Positions 1 through 12,100 of a stretch of DNA of 64,000 nt are shown piece after piece. This DNA comes from Hydractinia symbiolongicarpus. Taxonomy: Eukaryota > Cnidaria > Hydrozoa > Anthoathecata > Hydractiniidae. Location: positions 31,783,501 to 31,847,500 of the forward strand of contig NC_079881.1 of NCBI RefSeq assembly GCF_029227915.1. The letters run 5' to 3'. The notes beneath the pieces were generated by a model. That model saw nothing but the letters and a program-made list of their open reading frames with translations, was not told the origin of the DNA and searched no databases. Position 1 is the first letter of the stretch. Every line of letters starts with the position of its first letter. Made by a program: the position numbers and the translations under genes.

Positions 1-1866
1 CGCGCGATAACGGATAGGATTGATCTCACAGTAAAGAATGACTTATTTATCTAACTTTTTAAATGAAGCGCTACCACAGCGCCCAGTGCAATCGCTGAGT
101 TCCGGCAATCCCGTCAAAATAAGAAGAATGTTATTTCTTGGATTCCAATTGTCTCATTTATCACATTTATCAGGTCACAGTCCAAAGTTAGTTCAATTAA
201 CTCCCACAGTCAATCGTTTCATTGTTAAAAGCGATGCAACCTAGTAATATCAGAAATATATTGCTAAACACATGTTGGTATGAATGGGTTACCCAACCGT
301 TGTAACTCAAAAGGGCTGACACCGTTAAAAAGTCAATGAAATGTAGTTTTTGAAACTGTCGCTATTTTTTCAGCGCGCGATAATGGCTAGGATTGGTCTC
401 GCAGTAAAAAATGACTTTTTTATCCTAAATTTTAATTGAAGCGCTACCACAGCGCCCAGTGTAATCGCTGAGTTCCGGCAATCTCGTCAAATTAAGAAGA
501 ATGTTATTTCTCGGAGACCAATTGTCTCCTTTATCACATTTATCAGGTGACAGTCCAAAGTTAGTTCTATTAAGTTCCACAATCAATCGTTTCATAGTTA
601 AAAGCGATGCAACCTAGTAATATCAGAAAGATATCCCTAAATACATGTTGGTACGAATATGTGACCCAACCATTTTAACTCAAACAGAATGACACCGTTA
701 GAAAGTCAATGAAATGTAGTTTTTGAAATTGTCTCTCTTTCTTCAGCGCGCGCTAACGGCTAGGATTGGTGCCACAGTAAAAAAATGACTTTTTTTAGCC
801 TAATTCTTAAATAAAGCGCTACCACAGCGCCCAGTGTAATCGCTGAGTTCCGGCAATCACGTTAAATTAAGAAAAATGTTATTTCTTGGAGACCTATTGT
901 CTCCTTTATCACATTTATCAAGTGACAGTCCAAAGTTAGTTCAATTAAGTTGCACAGTCAAATGTTTCACTGTTAAAAGCCATACAACCTAGTAATACCG
1001 GAAAAATAGCACGAAATACAAGTTGGTACAAATATGTGACCCAACCATTGTAACTCAAACGGACTGACACCGTTAGAAAGTCAATGAAATGTAGTTTTTG
1101 AAACTGTCTCTCTTTCTTCAGCGCGCGCTAACGGCTGGGATTGGTCCCACAGTAAAAAAATGACTTTTTTTAGCCTAATTCTTAAATGAAGCGCTACCAC
1201 AGCGCCCAGTGTAATCGCTGAGTTCCGGCAATCACGTCAAATTAAGAAGAATTTTATTTCTTGGAGACCAATTGTCTCCTTTATCACATTTATCAAGTGA
1301 CAGTCCAAAGTTAGTTCAATTAAGTTGCACAATCAATCGTTTCATAGTTAAAAGCGATGCAACCTAGTAATTTCAGAAAGATATCCCTAAATACATGTTG
1401 GTACGAGTATGTGACACAACCGTTGTAACTCAAACGGACTGACACCGTTAGAATGTCAATGAAATGTAGTTTTTGAAACTGACGCTATTTCTTTGGCGCG
1501 CGATAACGGATAGGATTGGTCTAACAGTAAAGAATGACTTATTTATCTAACTTTTTAAATGAAGCGCTACGACAGCGCCCAGTGTAATCGCTGAGTTTCG
1601 GCAATCCCGTCAAAATAAGAAGAATGTTATTTCTTGGAGTCCAATTGTCTCATTTATCACATTGTCAAGATCACAGTCCATAATCAGTTGAATTAAGTAC
1701 CACAGTCAAATATTTCACTGTTAAAAGCCATACAACCTAGTAATACCGGAAAAATAGCACGAAATACATGTTGGTACGAATATGTAACTCAACCGTTGTA
1801 ACTCAAACGTATTGATACTGTTAGAAAGACAATGAAATGTAGTTTTTGAAGCTGTCGCTATTTCTT

Positions 1867-2387
1867 CAGCGCGCGATAACGGTTAGGATTGGTCCCACAG
1901 TAAAGAATGACTTATTTATCTAAATTCTTAAATGAAGCGCTACCACAGCGCCCAGTGTAATCGCTGAGTTCCGGCAATCATGTCAAATTGAAAAGAATGT
2001 TGTTTCTTGGAGTCCAATATTCTCATTTATCACATTTATTAGATCACAGTCCAAAGTTTGTTCAATTAAGTCCCACAGTCAATCGTTTCATTGCTAAAAG
2101 CGATGCAGCCTAGTAATATCAAAACAAATATCGCTAAATACATGTTGGTACGAATATGTGACCCAACCAATGTAACTCAAACCAAAAGTTAACCAAACCC
2201 AAAGTTAGTTCAATTAAGTTGCACAGTCAAATGTGTCTCTGTTAAAAGCCATACAACCTAGTAATACCGGAAAAATAGCACGAAATACAAGTTGGTACAA
2301 ATATGTGACCCAACCATTGTAACTCAAACGGACTGACACCGTTAGAAAGTCAATGAAATGTAGTTTTTGAAACTGTCTCTCTTTCTT
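1867..2387 (+). repeat. Rearranged monomer, 521 bp, with a filler junction
   Basis: The distance between successive GC boxes here is 521 bp instead of 373. A type-c monomer runs normally to GTAACTCAAACC (about 2,182). About 18 bp of sequence not found elsewhere follows (2,183-2,200, AAAAGTTAACCAAACCC region). The monomer then resumes at its own midpoint (AAAGTTAGTTCAATTAAG from 2,201), so 148 bp is gained. The filler looks like an imperfect copy of its right flank (CCAAAAGTTAA then CCCAAAGTTAG), as expected of end joining with templated insertion. Confidence 0.8.
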
Positions 2388-2689
2388 CAGCGCGCGCTAA
2401 CGGCTGGGATTGGTCCCACAGTAAAAAAATGACTTTTTTTAGCCTAATTCTTAAATGAAGCGCTACCACAGCGCCCAGTGTAATCGCTGAGTTCCGGCAA
2501 TCACGTCAAATTAAGAAGAATTTTATTTCTTGGAGACCAATTGTCTCCTTTATCACATTTATCAAGTGACAGTCCAAAGTTAGTTCAATTAAGTTGCACA
2601 ATCAATCGTTTCATAGTTAAAAGCGATGCAACCTAGTAATTTCAGAAAGATATCCCTAAATACATGTTGGTACGAGTATGTGACCCAAC
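2201..2689 (+). repeat. Copy of 932-1,420, offset 1,269 bp (non-integer)
   Basis: From 2,201 the sequence follows 932-1,420, including the shared variants GTTGCACAGTCAAATG, CAAGTTGGTACAAATATG, CGGCTGGGATTGG and GAATTTTATTTC. The offset of 1,269 bp is three monomers plus 150 bp, so this copy was joined out of register, at the filler junction. It diverges near 2,690 (ACCTTTATAAC against ACCGTTGTAAC). Confidence 0.75.
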
Positions 2690-5600
2690 CTTTATAACTC
2701 AAACGGGCTGACACCGTTAGAAAGCCAATGAAATGTAGTTTTTGAAACTGTCTCTCTTTCTTCAGCGCGCGCTAACGGCTAGGATTGGTCCCACAGTAAA
2801 AAAATGACTTTTTTTAGCCTAATTCTTAAATGAAGCGCTACCACAGCGCCCAGTGTAATCGCTGAGTTCCGGCAATCATGTCAAATTAGGAAGAATGTTA
2901 TTTCTTGGAGTCCAATTGTCTCATTTTAACATTTATAACGTCACAGACCATAATCATTTAATTAAGTCCCACATTCAATCGTTTCACTGTTAAAAGCCAT
3001 ACAACCTAGTAGTACCGGAAAAATATCGCTAAATACATGTCGGTACGAATATGTGACGCAACCGTTGTAACTGAAGTGGATTGATACCGTTAGAAAGTCA
3101 ATGAAATGTACTTTTTGAAACTTTCGCTATTTCTTCAGCGCGCGATAACGGCTAGGATTGGTCCCACTGTAAAGAATGACTCATTTATCTAAATTCTTAA
3201 ATGAAGCGCTACCACAGCGCCCAGTGTAATCGCTGAGTTCCGGCAATCATGTCAAATTAAAAAGAATGTTATTTCTTGGAGTCCACTTGTCTCACTTATA
3301 ACATTTTCAAGATCACAGTCCATAATCAGTTCAATTAAGTACCACAGTCAATTGTTTCACTGTTAAAAGCAATACAACCTAGTAATACCGGAAAAATAGC
3401 ACGAAATACATGTTGGTACGAATATGTAACTCAACCGTTGTAACTCAAACGTATTGATACTGTTAGAAAGACAATGAAATGTAGTTTTCGAAGCTGTCGC
3501 TATTTCTTCAGCGCGCGATAACGGCTAGGATTGGTCCCACAGTAAAAAATGACTTATGTATCTAAATTCTTAAATAAAGCGCTACTACAGCGCAAAGTGT
3601 AATCGCTGATTTCGGGCAATCATGTCAAATTGAGGAGAATGTTGTTTCTTGGAGTCCAATTTTCTCATTTATCACATTTATCAGGTGACAGTCCAAAGTT
3701 AGTTCAATTAAGTCCCACATTCAATCGTTTCACTGTTAAAAGCCATACAACCTAGTAGTACCGGAAAAATATCGCTAAATACATGTTGGTACGAGCATGT
3801 AACTCAACCGTTGTAACTCAAACGTATTGATTCTGTTAGAAAGACAAAGAAATGTAGTTTTTGAAGCTGTCGCTATTTCTTCACCGCGCGATAACGGCTA
3901 GGATTGGTCCCACAGTAAAGAAGGACTTATGTATCTAAATTCTTAAATGAAGCGCTACCACAGCGCCCAGTGTAATCGCTGAGTTCCGGCAATCATGTCA
4001 AATTAAAAAGAATGTTATTTCTTGGAGTCCACTTGTCTCACTTATAACATTTTCAAGATCACAGTCCATAATCAGTTCAATTAAGTACCACAGTCAATTG
4101 TTTCACTGTTAAAAGCCATACAACCTAGTAATACCGGAAAAATAGCACGAAATACATGTTGGTACGATTATGTAACTCAACCGTTGTAACTCAAACGTAT
4201 TGATACTGTTAGAAAGACAATGAAATGTAGTTTTGAAGCTGTGGCTATTTCTTCAGCGCGCGATAACGGCTAGGATTGGTCCCGCAGTAAAAAATGACTT
4301 TTTTATCCTTATTTTTAATTGAAGCGCTCCCACAGCCCCCAGTGTAATTGCTGAGATTCGGCAATCATGTCAAATTAGGAAGAATGTTATTTTTTGGAGA
4401 CCAATTGTCTCTTTTATCACATTTATCAAGTGACAGTCCAAAGTTAGTTCAATTAAGTTGCACAGTCAATCGTTTCTTAGTTAAAAGCGATGCAACCTAG
4501 TAATATCAGAAAGATAACCCTAAATACATGTTGGTACGAGTATGTGACCCAACCGTTATAACTCAAACGGGCTTACACCGTTAGAAAGTCAATGAAATGT
4601 AGTTTTTGAAACTGACGCTATTTCTTTGGCGCGCGATAACGGATAGGATTGGTCTCACAGTAAAGAATGACTTATTTATCTAACTTTTTAAATAAAGCGC
4701 TACCACAACGCCCAGTGTAATCGCTGAGTTCCGGCAATCCCGTCAAAATAAGAAGAATGTTATTTCTTGGAGTCCAATTGTCTCATTTATCACATTTATC
4801 AGGTCACAGTCCAAAGTTAGTTCAATTAACTCCCACAGTCAATCGTTTCATTATTAAAGCAGTGCAACTTAGTAATATCAGAAAAATATTGCTAAACACA
4901 TGTTGGTATGAATGGGTGACCCAACCGTTGTAACTCAAAAGGGCTGACACCGTTAAAAAGTCAATGAAATGTAGTTTTTGAAACTGTCGCTATTTCTTCA
5001 GCGCGCGATAACGGCTAGGATTGGTCCCGCAGTAAAAAATGACTTTTTTATCCTAATTTTTAATTGAAGCGCTCCCACAGCGCCCAGTGTAATGGCTGAG
5101 ATTCGGCAATCATGTCAAATTAAGAAGAATGTTATTTCTTGGAGTCCAATTGTCTCATTTTAACATTTATAACGTCACAGACCATAATCATTTTAATTAA
5201 GTCCCACATTCAATCGTTTCACTGTTAAAAGCCATACAACCTAGTAGTACCGGAAAAATATCGCTAAATACATGTTGGTACGAATATGTGACGCAACCGT
5301 TGTAACTGAAGTGGATTGATACCGTTAGAAAGTCAATGAAATGTAATTTTTGAAACTTTCGCTATTTCTTCAGCGCGCGATAAAGGCTAGGATTGGTCCC
5401 ACAGTAAAGAATGACTCATTTATCTAAATTCTTAAATGAAGCGCTACCACAGCGCCCAGTGTAATCGCTGAGTTCCGGCAATCATGTCAAATTAAAAAGA
5501 ATGTTACTTCTTGGAGTCCACTTGTCTCACTGATAACATTTTCAAGATCACAGTCCATAATCAGTTCAATTAAGTACCACAGTCAATTGTTTCACTGTTA

Positions 5601-6229
5601 AAAGCCATACAACCTAGTAATACCGGAAAAGTAGCACGAAATACATGTTGGTACGAATATGTAACTCAACCGTTGTAACTCAAACGTATTGATACTGTTA
5701 GAAAGACGATGAAATGTAGTTTTTGAAGCTGTCGCTATTTCTTCAGCGCGCGATAACGGCTAGGATTAGTCCCACAGTAAAGAATTACTTATGTATCTAA
5801 ATTCTTAAATGAAGCGCTACCACAGCGCCCAGTGTAATCGCTGAGTTCCGGCAATCATGTCAAATTGAGAAGAATGTTGTTTCTTGGAGTCCAATTTTCT
5901 CATTCATCACATTTATTAGATCACAGTCCAAAGTTTGTTCAATTAAGTCCCACATTCAATCGTTTCATTGCTAAAAGCGATGCAGCCTAGTAATATCAAA
6001 ACAAATATCGCTAAATACATGTTGGTAAGAATATGTGACCCAACCGTTGTAACTCAAACGGACTGACACCGTTAAAAAGTCAATGAAATGTAGTTTTTAA
6101 AACTGTCTCTCTTTCTTCAGCGCGCGCTAACGGCTAGGATTGGTCCCACAGTAAAAAAATGACTTTTCTTTAGCCTAATTCTTAAATGAAGCGCTACCAC
6201 AGCGCCCAGTGTAATCGCTGAGTTCCGGC

Positions 6230-9050
6230 AATCTCGTCAAATTAAGAAGAATGTTATTTCTCGGAGACCAATTGTCTCCTTTATCACATTTATCAGGTGA
6301 CAGTCCAAAGTTAGTTCAATTAAGTCCCACATTCAATCGTTTCACTGTTAAAAGCCATACAACCTAGTAGTACCGGAAAAATATCGCTAAATACATGTTG
6401 GTACGAATATGTGACGCAACCGTTGTAACTGAAGTGGATTGATACCGTTAGAAAGTCAATGAAATGTACTTTTTGAAACTTTGGCTATTTTTTCAGCGCG
6501 CGATAACGGCTAGGATTGGTCCCACAGTAAAGAATGACTCATTTATCTCAATTCTTAAATGAAGCGCTACCACAGCGCCCAGTGTAATCGCTGAGTTCCG
6601 GCAATCATGTCAAATTAAAAAGAATGTAATTTCTTGGAGTCCACTTGTCTCACTTATAACATTTTCAAGATCACAGTCCATAATCAGTTCACTTAAGTAC
6701 CACAGTCAATTGTTTCACTGTTAAAAGCCATACAACCTAGTAATACCGGAAAAACAGCACGAAATACATGTTGGTACGAATATGTAACTCAACCGTTGTA
6801 ACTCAAACGGATTGATACTGTTAGAAAGACAATGAAATGTAGTTTTTGAAGCTGTCGCTATTTCTTCAGCGCGCGATAACGGCTAGGATTGGTCCCACAG
6901 TAAAGAATGACTTATGTATCTAAATTCTTAAATGAAGCGCTACCACAGCGCCCAGTGTAATCGCTGAGTTCCGGCAATCATGTCAAATTGAGAAAAATGT
7001 TGTTTCTTGGAGTCCAATTTTCTCATTTGTCACATTTATTAGATCACAGTCCAAAGTTTGTTCAATTAAGTCCCACAGTCAATCGTTTCATTGCTAAAAG
7101 CCATGCAAGCTAGTAATATCAGAAAAATATCGCTAAATACATGTTGGTACGAATAGGTGCCCAATCGTTGTAGCTTAAACGGACTGACACCGTTAGAAAG
7201 TCAATGAAATGTAGTTTTTGAAACTGTCTCTCTTTCTTCAGCGCGCTCTAACGGCTAGGATTGGTCCCACAGTAAAAAAATGACTTTTTTTAGCCTAATT
7301 CTTAAATGAAGCGCTACCACAGCGCCCAGTGTAATCGCTGAGTTCCGGCAATCACGTCAAATTAAGAAGAATGTTATTTCTCGGAGACCATTTGTCTCCT
7401 TTATCACATTTATCAAGTGACAGTCCAAAGTTAGTTCAATTAAGTTCCACAATCAATCGTTTCATAGTTAAAAGCGATGCAACCTAGTAATATCAGAAAG
7501 ATATCCCTAAATACATGTTGGTACGAGTATGTGACCCAACCGTTGTAACTCAAACGGATTGATACTGTTAGAAAGACAATGAAATGTAGTTTTTGAAGCT
7601 GTCGCTATTTCTTCAGCGCGCGATAACGGCTAGGATTGGTCCCACAGTAAAGAATGACTTATGTATCTAAATTCTTAAATGAAGCGCTACCACAGCGCCC
7701 AGTGTAATCGCTGAGTTCCGGCAATCTGGTCAAATTAAGAAGAATGTTATTTCTCGGAGACCAGTTGTCTCCTTTATCACATTTATCAGGTGACAGTCCA
7801 AAGTTAGTTCAATTAAGTCCCACATTTAATCGTTTCACTGTTAAAAGCCATACAACCTAGTAGTACCGGAAAAATATCGCTAAATACATGTTGGTACGAA
7901 TATGTGACGCAACCGTTGTAACTGAAGTGGATTGATACCGTTAGAAAGTCAATGAAATGTACTTTTTGAAACTTTCGCTATTTCTTCAGCGCGCGATAAC
8001 GGCTAGGATTGGTCCCACAGTAAAGAATGACTCATTTATCTCAATTCTTAAATGAAGCGCTACCACAGCGCCCAGTGTAATCGCTGAGTTCCGGCAATCA
8101 TGTCAAATTAAAAAGAATGTTATTTCTTGGAGTCGACTTGTCTCACTTATAACATTTTCAAGATCACAGTCCATAATCAGTTCAATTAAGTACCACAGTC
8201 AATTGTTTCACTGTTAAAAGCCATACAATCTAGTAATACCGGAAAAAAAGCACGAAATACATGTTGGTACGAATATGTAACTCAACCGTTGTAACTCAAA
8301 CGGATTGATACTGTTAGAAAGTCAATGAAATGTAGTTTTTGAAGCTGTCGCTATTTCTTCAGCGCGCGATAACGGCTAGGATTGGTCCCACAGTAAAGAA
8401 TGACTTATGTATCTAAATTCTTAAATGAAGCGCTACCACAGCGCCCAGTGTAATCGCTGAGTTCCGGCAATCATGTCAAATTGAGAAAAATGTTGTTTCT
8501 TGGAGTCCAATTTTCTCATTTATCACATTTATTAGATCACAGTCCAAAGTTTGTTCAATTAAGTCCCACAGTCAATCGTTTCATTGCTAAAAGCGATGCA
8601 GCCTAGTAATATCAAAACAAATATCGCTAAATACATGTTGGCACGAATATGTGACCCAACCGTTGTAACTCAAACGGACTGACACCGTTAAAAAGTCAAT
8701 GAAATGTAGTTTTTGAAACTGTCTCTATTTCTTCAGCGCGCTATAACGGCTAGGATTGGTCCCACAGTAAAAAAATGACTTTTTTTTAGCCTAATTCTTA
8801 AATGAAGCGCTACCACAGCGCCCAGTGTAATCGCTGAGTTCCGGCAATCTCGTCAAATTAAGAAGAATGTTATTTCTCGGAGACCATTTGTCTCCTTTAT
8901 CACATTTATCAGGTGACAGTCCAAAGTTAGTTCAATTAAGTTCCACAATCAATCGTTTCATAGTTAAAAGCGATGCAACCTAGTAATATCAGAAAGATAT
9001 CACTAAATACATGTTGGTACGAGTATGTGACCCAACCGTTGTAACACAAA
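6230..9050 (+). repeat. Tetramer higher-order repeat, ~1,493 bp, two copies
   Basis: Unit 1 runs about 6,230-7,722 and unit 2 about 7,723-9,050. Markers recur 1,493 bp apart: TCGGAGACCA at 6,261 and 7,754, the type-b box at 6,494 and 7,987, and TCGGAGACCATTTG at 7,381 and 8,877 (offset 1,496 because of a longer T run). The copies part near 7,555/9,050, where one continues GGATTGATACTG and the other GGGCTGACACC. Scattered substitutions separate the units. Confidence 0.75.
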
Positions 9051-9107
9051 CGGGCTGACACCATTAGAAAGTCAATGAAATGTAGTTTTTGAAACTGACG
9101 CTATTTC

Positions 9108-12100
9108 TTTGGCGCGCGATAACGGATAGGATTGGTCTCACAGTAAAGAATGACTTATTTATCTATCTTTTTAAATGAAGCGCTACGACAGCGCCCAGTG
9201 TAATCGCTGAGTTCCGGCAATCCCGTCAAAATAAGAAGAATGTTATATCTTGTAATCCAATTGTCTCATTTATAACATTTTCAAGATCACAGTCCAAAGT
9301 TTGTTCAATTAAGTCCCACAGTCAATCGTTTCATTGCTAAAAGCGATGCAGCCTAGTAATATCAAAACAAATATCGCTAAATACATGTTGGTACGAATAT
9401 GTGACACAACCGTTGTAACTCAAACGAACTGACACTGTTAGAAAGTCAATGAAATGTAGTTTTTGAAACTGTCTCTCTTTCTTCAGCGCGCGCTAACGGC
9501 TAGGATTGGTACCACAGTAAAAAAATGACTTTTTTTTAGCCTAATTCTTAAATGAAGCGCTACCACAGCGCCCAGTGTAATCGCTGAGTTCCGGAATCAC
9601 GTCAAACTAGGAAGAATGTTATTTCTTGGAGACCAATTGTCTCCTTTATCACATTTATCAGGTGACAGTCCAAAGTTAGTTCAATTAAGTTCCACAATCA
9701 ATCGTTTCATAGTTAAAGGCCATGCAACCTAGTAATATCAGAAAAATATTGGTAAACACATGTTGGTATGAATGGGTGACCCAACCGTTGTAACTCAAAA
9801 GGACTGACACCGTTAAAAAGTCAATGAAATGTAGTTTTTGAAACTGTCGCTATTTCTTCAGCGCGCGATAACGGCTAGGATTGGTCCCGCAGTGAAAAAT
9901 GACTTTTTTATCCTAATTTTTAAATTGAAGCGCTCCCACAGCGCCCAGTGTAATCGCTGAGATTCGGCAATCATGTCAAATTAGGAAGAATGTTATTTCT
10001 TGGAGTCCAATTGTCTCATTTTAACATTTATAAGGTCACAGACCATAATCATTTTAATTAAGTCCCACATTCAATCGTTTCACTGTTAAAAGCCATACAA
10101 CCTAGTAGTACCGGAAAAACATCGCTAAATACATGTTGGTACAAATATGTGACGCAGCCGTTGTAACTGAAGTGGATTGATACCGTTAGAAAGTCAATGA
10201 AATGTAGTTTTTGAAACTGTCGCTATTTCTTCAGAGCGCGATAACGGCTAGTATTGGTCCCACAGTAAAGAATGACTTATTTATCTAAATTCTTAAATGA
10301 AGCGCTACCACAGCGCCCAGTGTAATCGCTGAATTCCGGCAATCATGTCAAATTAAAAAGAATGTTATTTCTTGGAGACCAATTGTCTTCTTTATCACAT
10401 TTATCAGGTGACAGTCCAAAGTTAGTTCAATTAAGTTCCACAACCAATCGTTTCATAGTTAAAAGCGATGCAACCTAGTAATATCAGAAAGATATCCCTA
10501 AATACATATTGGTATGAGTATGTGACCCAACCGTTGTAACTCCAACGGGCTGACACCGTTAGAAAGACAATGAAATGTAGTTTCTGAAACAGACGCTATT
10601 TCTTTGGCGCCCGATAACGGATAGGATTGGTCTAACAGTAAAGAATGACTTATTTATCTAACTTTTTAAATGAAGCGCTACAACAGCGCCCAGTGTAATC
10701 GCCGAGTTCCGGCAATCCCGTAAAAATAAGAAGAATGTTATTTCTTGGAGTCCACTTGTCTCACTTATAACATTTTTAAGGTCACAGTCCATAATCAGTT
10801 CAATTAAGTACCACAGTCAATTGTTTCACTGTTAAAAGCCATACAACCTAGTAATACCGGAAAAATAGCACGAAATACATGTTGGTACGAATATGTGACC
10901 CAACCGTTGTAACTCAAACGGACTGACACCGTTAGAAAGTCAATGAAATGTAGTTTTTGAAACTGTCTCTCTTTCTTTAGCGCGCGATAACGGATAGGAT
11001 TGGTCCCACAGTAAAGAATGACTGATTTATCTAACTTTTTAAATGAAGCGCTACCACAGCGCCCAGTGATATCGCTGAGTTCCGGCAATCCCGTCAAAAT
11101 TAAAAGAATGTTATTTCTTGGAGTCCAATTGTCTCATTTTAACATTTATAAGTTCACAGACCATAATCCTTTTAATTAAGTCCCACATTCAATCATTTCA
11201 CTGTTAAAAGTCGTACAACCTAGTAGTACCGAAAAAAATATTGCTAAATACATGTTGGTACGAATATGTGTCGCAACCGTTGTAACTGAAGCGGATTGAT
11301 ACCGTTAGAAAGTCAATGAAATGTAGTTTTTGAAACTGTCGCTATTTCTTCAGCGCGCGATAGCGGCTAGGATTGGCCCCACAGTAAAGAATGACTCATT
11401 TATCTAAATTCTTAAATGAAGCGCTACCACAGCGCCCAGTGTAATCGCTGAGTTCCGGCAATCCCGTCAAAATAAGAAGAATGTTATATCTTGTAGTCCA
11501 ATTGTCTCATTTATAACATTTTCAAGATCACAGTCCATAATCAGTTCAATTAAGTACCACAGTCAAATGTTTCACTGTTAAAAGCCATACAACCTAGTAA
11601 TACCGGAAAAATAGCACGAAATACATGTTGGTACGAATATGTAACTCCACCGTTGTAACTCAAACGTATTGATACTGTTAGAAAGACAATGAAATGTAGT
11701 TTTTGAAGCTGTCGCTATTTCTTCAGTGCGCGATAACGGCTAGGATTGGTCCCACAGTAAAGAATGACTTATTTATCTAAATTCTTAAATGAAGCGATAC
11801 CACAGCGCCCAGTGTAATCGCTGAGTTCCGGCAATCATGTCAAATTGAGATGAATGTTGTTTCTTGGAGTCCAATTTTCTCATTTATCACATTTATTAGA
11901 TCACAGTCCAAAAGTTTGTTCAATTAAGTCCCACAGTTAATCGTTTCATTGCTAAAAGCGATGCAGCCTAGTAATATCAAAACAAATATCGCTAAATACA
12001 TGTTGGTACGAATATGTGACCCAACCGTTGTAACTCAAACGGAATGACACCGTTAGAAAGTCAATGAAATGTAGTTTTTGAAACTGTCTCTCTTTCTTCA

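Larger units (their letters stand above)
1..9107 (+). repeat. Array domain 1: mixed trimers and tetramers of four monomer types
   Basis: Four monomer types alternate. (a) TTTTTTAGCCTAATTC with GGAGACCAATTGTCTCC, e.g. around 1,150 and 2,420. (b) GACTCATTTATC with AGTCCACTTGTCTCACTTA and ACCGGAAAAATAGCACG, e.g. 3,150, 5,400, 6,510 and 8,010. (c) GACTTATGTATC with TTGAGAAGAATGTTGTTTC and AAAACAAATATCGC, e.g. 5,770, 6,900 and 8,400. (d) Recombinants with GTAGTACCGGAAAAATATC. From about 5.37 kb the order b-c-a(-d) repeats. No gene or unique DNA is present. Confidence 0.75.

Noticed and set aside
38-244. Open frame of 68 codons, with relatives at 36,401, 43,111, 44,604 and 52,290
   Set aside because: It is simply the monomer read in one frame where stops happen to be absent. 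Most of the ~170 monomers break it, it runs across the hairpin and variable region, and it shows no domain or frame conservation.
2183-2200. Target-site duplication or transposon remnant at the odd junction
   Set aside because: The insert is only about 18 bp, has no terminal repeats, and looks like a slipped copy of its own flank; end-joining filler fits better.
10804-11097. Minus-strand frame of 97 codons, repeated at 27,600-27,893 and 30,585-30,878
   Set aside because: The three occurrences are copies of one duplicated satellite block, not conserved protein. Adjacent monomers carry stops in the same frame, and at 30,799-31,080 the plus strand is open over the same bases, as expected by chance.
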